Shown one piece after another: positions 55,501 to 64,000 of a DNA stretch of 64,000 bases (its first letter is position 1; every line of letters begins with the position of its first letter). Both the position numbers and the translations under genes were made by a program. This DNA comes from Beroe forskalii. Taxonomy: Eukaryota > Ctenophora > Nuda > Beroida > Beroidae. A model generated the notes under the pieces. It was given only the letters and a program-made list of their open reading frames with translations. It was not told the origin of the DNA and ran no database searches. Where the stretch lies: the NCBI GenBank assembly GCA_011033025.1, contig WFMF01000133.1:248001-312000 (forward strand). Reading direction: 5' to 3'.

Positions 55501-57180
55501 TAGCAGAGAAGTAGACAACTCCAGAAATGTTGCAGAACACCTTTCCGACCACTCCTGCACTCATGCCATACTTCCTATCGTTTAGCAGAGAGGAGATTAC
55601 CACTGGGAGCTGGAACACGGACAGGCACAGGTCACTGATCACCTGCGAGGGTAACACTCAGAATTATAACGTTCAGATCTTTAACAGCATTGAAGTTTTG
55701 AACTGTAGAAATTACCCATCCTTATACAGTCCGTAGTGGCAAAATCCTATTGATGCAAACTGCCGAAGCGGCGCCAACAAGCACGGAATCGGCGCCGATT
55801 TCCATCACCGAATAGAGGCGCCTATAGGTGCCGAAATTGAATCGTTTACCATCAATCGGCGATGATCGGCGCCAATAGACGCCAATAAGCGCCTATACAC
55901 CGCCTTTCGGCGCTTTTCGACCGCTTATATTAAACGCCCACGCTTTTCTGCACCGATGCTAATTTTTTGTCTTACGTATCGGCGCCTATAGGCGCCAATA
56001 TTGATTTCTAGCGATCTGCGCCGATACCTATGACCAAAAATCGGTCGAAAAGCGCCTAAAGCGCTGATAGGCGATGTATAGTCGCTTATCGACACCTATA
56101 GAATATAGATGCCGATAAGCACATATCATTGCCGATAAATGGAAAACGATTCATTCTCGGCGCCTATAGGCGGTGATGAAAAAAGGCGCCGAATCGGCGC
56201 CGAAAGAAAATCAAAGGCGCCGATTCGGCGCTTGTCGGCGCCGAATCGATGGTCCGCATGAATAGGATTTTACCTTTTTAACACATTATAGCACTTCATG
56301 GTTCAACCAACCAACATGCAGTATCATACAAACCAGCTGCAGGCTGATTTGTAAAATGTCCAAAGTGATGGGCAACAATTGAGCGCAGATAAGCGCATTT
56401 GGGCGCAAATAAGCGGTGATTGAGCGATATTTGCGCCAAGCTAGGCCTCGCGCTTAAGCACCCATTTGCCGGTGATGGAACATAAGTTGTGAACTGAAAA
56501 TCACTTAAATACTCGATACATTCGTGTTTAATATTAACCAGCAATGACGGTAAAAATAAATTGATAACACTTCGCAGTAGACAGTACACAAGATTTCACT
56601 TAGTTACATGGAACATAAACAATTATCGCCAATTTAAATGCTCGCCAGTCATAAACGGTTTTGTGAGAACGCAATTAATTTAAACCTTTGAAGTTAAAAT
56701 GAAGTAACGTAACGCTTTAATTCAAGGGATTGTAGAAACACGGGGTTTCATAGACGATATCGTCCGAACCTCATGCAACCCTGTATGCGGCCATAAAGCT
56801 ATTTAACGGAGCGCTGGAGAAGAATTTAGGGTTACAAACTTACAACACCACAATGGATACGAGTTTCTAGATCTTCACAACCTGGACTTTTTATAGCATA
56901 GAAATCAGAAGGTATTTTTGCAATCGCGGCTCCGATTCAATGCCGTTCAGCGCTGATCGCAAGGTGATCATCTGCCACGAAGGCAAAGTACAGCACTACA
57001 AGATACAAACAAAGAAATACGTACCAGGCACAAGATGAAGATGTTGCTGGGAAGGCGTTTCTTGAAGAGTCTGGCCAGGGAGATGCACATGAGGATGTTA
57101 CCCAGGAAGGCAGTGGCCATCACGATGCTGTTCTCGATCGCAAGGAAGACCTCCAAACTGCGTATGGTCGGGAATTCCAT
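48901..57180 (-). CDS. Class A (rhodopsin-like) G-protein-coupled receptor, 4 exons, complete
   Basis: A seven-helix plasma-membrane receptor signalling through heterotrimeric G proteins. Exons, minus strand: 57025-57180, 55496-55642, 53456-53563, 48901-49596; three phase-0 introns with GT-AG sites; 368 residues. TM1 has GNIL (N1.50). TM2 has SDL (D2.50). Cys 89 at the TM3 start can bond to Cys 167 in loop 2. TM3 ends in ALDRY (DRY at 113-115). TM6 has CYVP at 242-245 where CWxP is usual. TM7 has NPLIY at 282-286. The C tail has LLCNC (likely palmitoylated) and many Ser/Arg. The 14-residue N-terminus has no signal peptide. The start is the first in-frame ATG after an upstream stop near 57,258. 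The ligand cannot be told; the Trp-to-Tyr change in CWxP is a notable deviation. Its last intron is a large minisatellite. Confidence 0.95.
49725..49885. repeat. Dispersed repeat, 'atcgggtcc' family, copy 3
   Basis: Lies in the last receptor intron and contains gatcgggtccgta, ctaaaccggatatatccc and ccaaaattagataatggacc, in the order seen at 1.68 and 3.76 kb. Confidence 0.55.
50136..53449. repeat. 40-bp purine/pyrimidine minisatellite in the last receptor intron
   Basis: The plus-strand unit is gtaataagaagtaggaggga then ggagtggagtaggagggagg, 40 bp, about 80 copies. 50.14-51.55 kb is very regular; 51.56-53.33 kb is full of small indels. The sense strand of the receptor is almost pure pyrimidine apart from occasional A, so stops are rare and very long ORFs appear (one of 1224 codons); these are not independent genes. 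A mirror-rich purine tract of this kind can form triplexes. The array contains a second copy of the exon 3-donor junction at 50,771-50,789. Confidence 0.95.
50771..50789 (-). other. Captured copy of the exon 3 splice donor inside the minisatellite
   Basis: tacttaccgtggctatgat on the plus strand is identical to 53,449-53,467: the last 12 bases of exon 3 plus gtaagta on the minus strand. The repeat-like flank ggagtggagt is shared on one side as well. It is a potential cryptic donor 2,678 bases beyond the real one. Confidence 0.9.
53456..53563 (-). CDS. Receptor exon 3 (TM3 end with DRY, loop 2, start of TM4)
   Basis: Acceptor tcctctcccgcag, donor gtaagt. Reads ASFFAVCFIALDRYAALRFP then LRYKLLITYRRSIIAT. 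36 residues. The minisatellite starts 7 bases after the donor, and if the intron is not spliced this frame stays open for about 508 more codons. Confidence 0.95.
53590..53850. repeat. Minisatellite with aaataagcctgggagg units, about 8-9 copies
   Basis: Units of about 28-35 bp: atatggtgaaataagcctgg then gaggggg. Lies just upstream (on the receptor strand) of the exon 3 acceptor and, on the sense strand, supplies pyrimidine-rich tracts. Confidence 0.9.
53860..55495. other. Receptor intron 2, remaining part
   Basis: No exon or element recognised. A run of cagacactcagacacacaga words lies near 55.00-55.04 kb. Confidence 0.5.
55496..55642 (-). CDS. Receptor exon 2 (TM2 to start of TM3)
   Basis: Acceptor ccctcgcag, donor gtaatt. 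Reads VISDLCLSVFQLPVVISSLL, then NDRKYGMSAGVVGKVFCNIS, then GVVYFSARQ. Contains D2.50 and the TM3 disulfide cysteine. Confidence 0.94.
55739..56271. mobile_element. GGCGCC-rich palindromic element, about 530 bp
   Basis: The left end ggcaaaatcctattgatgca and the inverse of the right end (ggtaaaatcctattcatgcg) match, and the inversion continues through cggcgcc and aatcggcgccg words. About a dozen GGCGCC-type palindromes (tcggcgcc, ggcgcctatagg) occur in between, in both orientations. No ORF and no clear target duplication. Related words (gagcgcagataagcgc) continue to about 56,460. In receptor intron 1. Confidence 0.8.
56470..57024. other. Receptor intron 1, remaining part
   Basis: AT-rich, nothing recognised. 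Confidence 0.5.
57025..57180 (-). CDS. Receptor exon 1 (start, TM1, first half of TM2)
   Basis: Begins MEFPTIRSLEVFLAIENSIV; TM1 continues MATAFLGNILMCISLARLF, then KKRLPSNIFILCL before donor gtacgt. 52 residues, phase 0. Confidence 0.93.
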
Positions 57181-58850
57181 ATCCTTGTTATAAAAGTGAT
57201 GGGATATTAGAATAATGAGCGGCGAAATTAGCGGCGAATCTGAGGAAACTTTAATTTAAAATCTAGTATCAGTTAAATATGCGCCTCATGAATATATGAG
57301 ACCGTTACAATAACACCGCTACAATAGCACTCGATTAGGAGAAGAGTTAGCGAGATATGTGACGACAATCCGACAACGCCGCATTGTTCACAAATTGTTA
57401 CATAAATCGGTACATCCAAGGGTACTACATTTACTCCTGACAGGTCGCTGACTGTAAACAATTACGTCTAAGCAGTGCCTCAATTACTCGCCCTTTAACT
57501 GTAACGCTTCATTGCACTGTGTGTGTTACGGGGTGGAGCGGGGTGGAATACTATAGAACTGGGGAAGGCATGTTATAAGAACGTTGTAGGAATGTGAGGA
57601 CTTTGGGAGGATGGTTTCTAGCGTCAACCTGCTAAAAGTTAAGTAGTAAAGTAGTAAAGTATGCTCTAACCGCGTGGAAGCGATGCGTTGAGTAGCTAAG
57701 TGAGCGAAGTACGACCGAGTAACTATTTTTTGCATTCCCCAAATATTCCCCTAATATAAGATCCTGTTCTGAGTTTAATACTTTAATAGTTCAGTCTCAA
57801 GTTCGGGTACCTAGGAAGATATTTCAGTTTCACATGAACGAACTCGGTACTGACATATCTGTTTCAACACCTAGAAATGGTAGACTGTACAAGTGTACAA
57901 TCACACTGCTTAGAAAGGTTAGAACCAGTTAAAAGTCCGCACACACGTTGAACAGCCTGTTCTCGCTAGCGGGATACAGACTGTGATATTGTGCTAGATA
58001 TAACACCAGATGTTTCATGTTAAGTCGCTAGTATATCGGCTGTCAACAGATATCCGGGATACTGTCAAACTCGAGGACAATGACCATCAGTTTTACTGTC
58101 AATTGTTTAGCAATTGTTGGGCCACCTGTTCTGCGATACGGTGACGTTGAAGGATATGGACAATAAAACTGTCGAGAATACTAAATTCTTTAGGACATTT
58201 ATCATATCCAAATTCTTATGCAAAGGAATTAAAACATAATTTTGTTTCTGGAATGTTCAACACGTTGCCACTTGCCGGGTATAAGTCGGCACCTAAAACT
58301 ATCTGCAATATTATAACCTAAGACTTCACTTCCAACTTCAAAGCAAATAGCTAAAAACGGTATACAACAGAAGTTATGAAAATCTAGTACGACTTGAAGG
58401 CTGCGGTTCTAGGTACTGGTATTAAAATTCAGAGCTTTCGTAACTTAATAAATATATCCTAAAATAGCTTCATCAGCGAGCTTACACATGGAAAATTTCA
58501 AACTTTCAGAAAGATTAACGACTGTGTAGCATAGTAGCATCGCTAGTAGTGTAGCAAGCTGGTTAGAAGTTACACTCAGTTAGAACTGTCTAGTTCTCTA
58601 GTTATACGCTTCGTATAATAATGAAAACAATTTGCAAGTGCTAAAATTACTGAAAGTGTACATATCAAAGTTTCCGAGTAACATATCAGCGTGTTCTGTT
58701 TATGTTTTACGTGCTAGAAAATTAGACGTTTAAAAGAAAAACTCTGCTGGCAGATGTTTAGAGTTTGCGAGCAGCAGGAATGTACCAGAAGAAGTGCTAT
58801 GATATCCGGTACGTTCACTGAAGTTGCAGTGAAATTGTGTTATCATGGAA
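57181..58850. other. Presumed 5' flank of the receptor gene
   Basis: An in-frame stop about 78 bases before the ATG closes the frame. No TATA box or upstream exon could be assigned with confidence. No repeat found. Confidence 0.45.
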
Positions 58851-59129
58851 AGTCTAAGTATCAGGGCCCAGGGGTCATAGCATCAGGGGTCTTAGTATCA
58901 CGGGCCGGGGCTTAGTATGTCACGGGTTGTTTGATCATGGCATCTGGTTAGAATGGTGTCAATGGGGGCAGGGGACTGGGGACTGAGGGATGCGTTGTCT
59001 TGGTAAGTTGTATCATGCAACGGCCAGGGCGCGGGCGGGGCGCAGGTGATGGGCCCCAATCCATTGGTTTTCGTGGCACGTTTTTAATTAGAAAAAAATA
59101 ATAAAAAAAGAAAAAAAAGCTGTATCTTG

Positions 59130-59680
59130 ATAGGATGGCGTCAAGGAAGGATGGTATCATGATATAATGGTGTCAAGGAGGATGGTCTCAGGAAGTCAGG
59201 ATAGAATCGTGCCAAGGAAGAATGGTCTCAGGATAGAATGGTGTCAAGGATATAATGGTGTCAAGGATAAAATGGCGTCAAGGATGGAATTGTGTCAAGG
59301 ATACAATGGTGTCAAGAATACAATGGTGTCAAGGATATAATGGCGTCAAGGAAGGATGATGTCAAGGATATCATGGCGTCAAGGATATAATGGTGTCAAG
59401 GAAGGATTGTTTTAGAATATATGGGTGGTCCCAGGGAAGGATGGTATCAAGGAGAATGGCATCAGGATATAATAGTGTCAAGGAAGGATGATCTCTGGAT
59501 AGAATGGTGTCAAGGATATAATGGTGTCAAGGAAGGATGATCTATGGATAGAATGGTGTCAAGGATAGAATTGTCTCAGGATAGAAGTATATAATGGCGT
59601 CAAGGAAGGATTGTTTCAGGATAGAATGGTGTCAAGGAAGGATGGTCTCAGGATAGAATGGTGTCAGGGAATGAATAAGA
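59130..59680. repeat. 17-bp minisatellite (aatggtgtcaaggatat)
   Basis: About 25 imperfect copies of aatggtgtcaaggatat with variants gcgtcaagga and tctcaggatag. Precursor-like single units appear from about 58,950. Confidence 0.88.
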
Positions 59681-59689
59681 ACGCTGTTA

Positions 59690-60350
59690 GTGTTAGGGTA
59701 GAAGCAAGAAAGTGTTAGAGGAGATTGGAGTAAAAGATGAACTTCTCTTAAAGTGAGCAAGGTGACAATTGACATGATCCAAAAGTCTAAACTTCTCAGT
59801 AAAAGCAGAGATTTGACAATCACTTTAAAAATCTCATATCAACTTTAGCTGTTGTCGCTAGGAGCTTTTGACGCTACCGATAGACAAACCTATTTGCTTG
59901 TTACATAACCATTATATGAGCATATCTGCTCATTACCATACATCTAATTAGGTACTAATAGCTGTAAATGTGTCTCCAACCGAATAACCCCGATTTCTTG
60001 ACTCCGTGAACTATCTGTAATCATGAAATTACCGGCTAACTGCCCGTGTCATGCGCTATGAACAACCATGGTTACTATGTCACCAATTCACCACATCAAA
60101 GCATGAAAATGCTGCACTCTCCGTCCCAGGATCTCCCATAGTCGCTGCTCGACTCAAAGTCTCCTGGGTAGATCGCAGCAGCGTTAGAGACGTAGCAAGT
60201 TAGCTCTTTAATCGATTGGGGATCACACGACAACATACCCAAATAGATTTAGTGAAATTAGCAATTTCTCTAAGTAGCTGGCAGCTCAACCAGGCAAGAA
60301 GTGACCGGACTTGAACGGTTCAGAATGGGAAATCGATGCAATTTATCGGT
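59690..60350. other. No feature recognised
   Basis: Unique sequence with only random short ORFs. Confidence 0.5.
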
Positions 60351-60359
60351 GAATAAATA

Positions 60360-60608
60360 ATTTTCTTTTACTCTTTGATCAATCCATGTTAATATTGTTT
60401 ATGCCCGAGAGGCTACACCTCATGGCACTGTAACAAATATAGTGCCTTTGAATTAAAATATACTCGTAATAAAATAAATTGTTTAATTCATTTTATTACG
60501 AGTATAATATTTTAATTCAAAGGTACTATATTTGTTACGGTGCCATGAGGTGTAGCCTCTCGGGAATATACAGAACATGGATAGATCAAAATATGGTAAA
60601 AGAAGATT
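60360..60608. mobile_element. Palindromic element, about 250 bp
   Basis: The inner arms are nearly perfect: cccgagaggctacacctcat, then gtaacaaatatagt, then tttgaattaaaatatactcg, mirrored after a short loop (taaattgtttaattca). Outer arms (cttttactc..gatcaatccatg / catggatagatcaaa..gtaaaag) are inverted but more diverged. No ORF. Confidence 0.9.
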
Positions 60609-60609
60609 A

Positions 60610-63600
60610 TTAACATTAATCCAAGGAGATGGCTTGAAATTCTATGGGAAATTTCTAACGTGAGATCGTATCGGCGTAGTTATGCAATCAGTAATGTAAA
60701 AAAGTGGAGTCCCGACAGGACGAGCCATTATGACAAACCAACTGCAACGAACAAGAAAAATTAATTTTGTTGCGAATTCCGCAAATATTTCAAGCGTTAT
60801 TAGGGCCTGCACGTGCTAGCGCCAAGTGCTGGACCCTGCAATATAGCAGCACCTTGCGCAGAGTAAGGAGTTCACCGTACACTGTACCGGTTAAAATATT
60901 AGCAAATACCATTCAATATGTTACCATCTCACGCATGGAATTATATTATTGGTCATATGACTACAATAAACGGATCCACATATTTCCAATGATGTTTAAT
61001 GGTTGAACGGTTCAGGAAATTTCCTGATCTCCCCATGCAATATACATAAAATCATGAATATGAGAGATCAGGTATTTAAGGTATGAATAATATTCGTACG
61101 ACGTTTAAACCACTAGACCGTTACGTGTGTCCTATGGAGAATAACGTGTTCCAGGTATATACTAGGGGCGATAATTCGGACTTAATAACACCGTTTAACT
61201 ATATGTTACTAGGGTTAGTGGAATTCACTCCACGTGTTTTTACGACGCATGCACTCCGTTTAACTTGAGTCCGGAATCAGTAAAACCTCACTCGCTGTTC
61301 CTGTAACTTGGAGGTAGACTTATAGAGTACAGCAAGCTTGTTTATAAATTGCAGCTTGCAACTTTACAAAAGTTGCTGCATGCACTTGCAGGAAAATAGA
61401 TAAATGAATAGATTTAAACATTCATTGCCCGCTTAGGGAAATAAATATATTAATAGATCAAAACATTCATTGCCCGATGACAATTCTTTACAATTTACGA
61501 ATTTACGAAAATTAAAATTCACAACGATCATAATACGAGAATATTATGTATAGGAGTCCTTTGAACTTTTGAAATCAAAGTTGATGCTATCGTAATTCGC
61601 ATATTATGGCATTTTTGAATTTTTCTTTCGATAAGGAATGAAAATCAAAAAGAAATATCTATGATTATCAACCAAATTATTTGACAAGATAATAGGAAAT
61701 TAATTATTGTAATAAGATACTAACTAAAGTTTTAAAACCACGTTATATTAAGACGTTATATTCGATTAAAGAGTGATGCGCCGGCCATATGACATCACTT
61801 AGCACTACCGCGCGCTAGAAAAGATGCAAAGCCCAGCGGATTACTATAAAAAATACGTGAAAATAAAGTAACAATTTTTGCTCGATCGATAAAATCTCAC
61901 TGTAAATGGCGCAATATGACTCAAGACTAGAAAGCTTATAATTCGATGTTAGCGTTATTCATCAACTCTGTGATTAATTAACATAGATTCGACTAACAAA
62001 CTAATAATATTAACCAATGAAGTTTAATTTCCTATGAGGTACAGGTTAATATCAAGAGATACAAATTTAAACGGTAAGTGACAATTTCATAAGCCAATAT
62101 TATCATGTTTTGTTCATTAATGATTAATGACATTTGTTCAGTAATGACGTTATTTGTCAAATCTTGACAAGGTTTTTAAAACGTCAATTCATGACGTCAA
62201 AACCCCACATTTCGCGTGAATTTAATCATGAATAACCAAGCAGTTTAACATTTCATTACTTATAACTGAGGATGAGGTCAGCAGTTGGATTAGAACCAAG
62301 GTAATGGTATGTCAAGATATTAAAACTTAAAGAGCTCACTTTAACTATAAAATCAATCTCACAGGCACTTAAGTTTAAATCCACAATTAGACTAGCCATA
62401 AGCAGATTATAAACGTCATAAGCAATGAAAGTTTTTTTGAGTCAGAGAAATAATAAATTTCTGACTACGACTGAAATTGGCAGGGTAAGGACAATCTTTA
62501 AGTGCACAAGAAGCCAGTATAAATGTTAGAACGTAAAAACAATATACATTAGGTGGAGTTAAAAGCAATCTCATTCAGAACTGTATGGAAATTATAGGTA
62601 AAATACCGGTTTCCTACCGATAATGAATAACCCGTGACGGTGTTGGAATACCGTGGACTCTCTCATTGCTGCTAAATTAAACGAACAACGCAATATTCTG
62701 CATACGTTATAAAGTCGGATAGAGTGTGCTGAGAGGAACCTTTTATATTTTACCATCATCAATAAAACTTGAGAAATAATTCATGATAACTGATAAGTAC
62801 ATTATTTCACGTGAATTTGTACACGTGAATGGTATATCTATGTAGACTTAATTCGTTAGCCTTACGTTTTACATTGCATAAAATTAATAGGTAATATCAG
62901 GAGAACCAATCAAAAACCCAAACATATGGGCATGCTTGCTTTCAAGCTTTCTCTTAATTTCCTGATAAGGGTTAAGTAAGAGTTTATGCTGCAATCACAG
63001 CTGGAGACTATATTGGGCAGTGAAATAAAATTAAATACTATAAATATATTTTTCAGACCAATTATTGTTGGGCAGATAAAACGGTCGGCTCATAATATAC
63101 TTTTAAGCATCAATCATCTTATCAAAACCTGCAAAGGTGCAGCACACGTTCACAAGGCTTGCCATTCGAGTATCCAATCAGCCACCCACTGCGGTCTTGG
63201 CAGCCTCACACGATTACCATCGCAGAATAGATACCTATGATTCCAGTGTCTCAAACGGGTCCAATTTTGAAAAAGGTTATTTCAACCTCTGAGGCCTTAA
63301 TCGCTAACTAATGGCCCAGTTAAAAGTTCATTTTAAGCCCAAGAACGAATCCCAAGTTTTGGGGACCTACTTCGAAAATTGCACAAAAAGATAAATTATA
63401 AATAAATTTTTGGGCATTCGCGATTTAAGTTTGTACGCACAAGTAATTACTTGACCACTTATCAAATCAATCAGGTTTAATAATTTTGAGATTTGAAATT
63501 TTCCGAACAACAGCTAAAGAAAATATTTTCTATTGCACTAAAAAGCCACTGTTCTCCTCATTCCTAAATCAGAAACAGCAAAAGTCGACTTTTCGTACTC

Positions 63601-63815
63601 GAATATTGGCTTCTCCACCTATGACCAAACCTATCGTGACCAGCTATCATGAGAGCCACAGACAAATTAAATTTGTGGAAACATCGAAAAATTCATCTTC
63701 TATGCTTAACTCACCAAAACGCAGCAAAATGAAGCTGTTTCTTAATCGGATCCTGAAATGGGTATTTTGTACGCACCCTCTTCGTACATTTTTCATTACC
63801 ATGAATTTTACTTTA
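60610..63815. other. AT-rich stretch, no gene recognised
   Basis: Only random short ORFs. Two ACGTGAA words with CACGTG lie at about 62.81 and 62.82 kb. No strong palindrome or tandem array seen. Confidence 0.5.
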
Positions 63816-63820
63816 ATCAT

Positions 63821-63891
63821 GATGGAAAATTGTAAGAAATTAAATTTCTGTACGTTACTGACAGAAATTTAATTTCTTACAATTTTCCATC
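63821..63891. repeat. Perfect hairpin, 31-bp arms, 9-base loop
   Basis: 63,821-63,851 (starts gatggaaaattgtaagaaat) is exactly inverted at 63,861-63,891 around tacgttact-like loop sequence acgttactg. Confidence 0.95.
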
Positions 63892-63915
63892 GTAACAACA
63901 ATATTCAATAATAGG

Positions 63916-63998
63916 CCAGAGGTTACCACATGCTCCGTTTCCCTGTTTGTTCGCTCGCGCAAAATAAGGCTCTGTAACATGGAGTAAACCAGAGGTTA
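63916..63998. mobile_element. Mutator-like MITE, second copy, internally deleted
   Basis: 63,926-63,988 is the inverted, shorter relative of the 102-bp MITE at 45.98 kb: shared words are ccacatg, ccctgtttgttcgc, gcgcaaaataaggctc and taacatggagtaa. It is flanked by ccagaggtta on both sides (63,916-63,925 and 63,989-63,998), again a 9-10 bp duplication. Confidence 0.88.
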
Positions 63999-64000
63999 TA

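Noticed and set aside
63486-63872. Plus-strand ORF of 128 codons at the window end
   Set aside because: Runs into one arm of a perfect hairpin; composition is AT-rich and no domain is visible.

Overview
The window is nuclear DNA of a multicellular animal, not a prokaryote or a virus. Two genes are split by GT-AG introns into short GC-richer exons lying in AT-rich, repeat-filled introns. They encode metazoan signalling proteins: a transmembrane semaphorin and a rhodopsin-class G-protein-coupled receptor. Retroelement remnants (a CR1/L2-like reverse transcriptase tail, a LINE ORF1-like protein, a Penelope-like fragment) and many TIR/MITE elements suggest an invertebrate or early-branching metazoan. 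I cannot name the phylum from the sequence.

Layout. 1-17.8 kb has no intact gene. It holds dispersed repeats, a frameshifted LINE tail (9.05-9.67 kb), an 83-bp hAT-like foldback MITE (7.75 kb), a 1.67-kb TIR element (12.4-14.1 kb) and a TA-flanked 478-bp MITE (14.5-15.0 kb). 17.8-39.9 kb (+) is the semaphorin. I reconstructed 15 exons that keep one open frame of 1000 codons: sema, PSI, two Ig domains, a membrane span and a 317-residue tail. The signal-peptide exon was not found. Its 10.2-kb first visible intron carries a 67-bp minisatellite and a 5163-bp foldback element with a 10-bp target duplication and an intact 275-codon ORF. 40-48.6 kb is intergenic and very rich in repeats: paired palindromes (41.1-41.5 kb), a 1944-bp hAT-like element (41.9-43.8 kb), a 28-bp CACGCGCGCGTG minisatellite (44.1-45.4 kb), a large inverted repeat split by a 102-bp MITE (45.5-46.2 kb), and an element filled with a GGTACC minisatellite (47.4-48.5 kb). 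48.9-57.2 kb (-) is a complete four-exon receptor of 368 residues; its last intron is mostly a 3.3-kb, 40-bp-unit minisatellite. 57.2-64 kb is the receptor's 5' flank, with a 17-bp tandem array, a 250-bp palindrome, a perfect 31-bp-arm hairpin and a second copy of the 102-bp MITE family.

Working together: the two genes point in opposite directions with their 3' ends facing each other. Nothing in the sequence links them functionally, although both encode cell-surface proteins. The most unusual material is mobile and repetitive: the 5.16-kb foldback element whose only ORF resembles a LINE ORF1, and a receptor-intron minisatellite that begins at the splice donor and carries a second copy of that exon-donor junction 2.7 kb away. 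Most long ORFs outside the two genes come from tandem repeats whose unit length is not a multiple of three.
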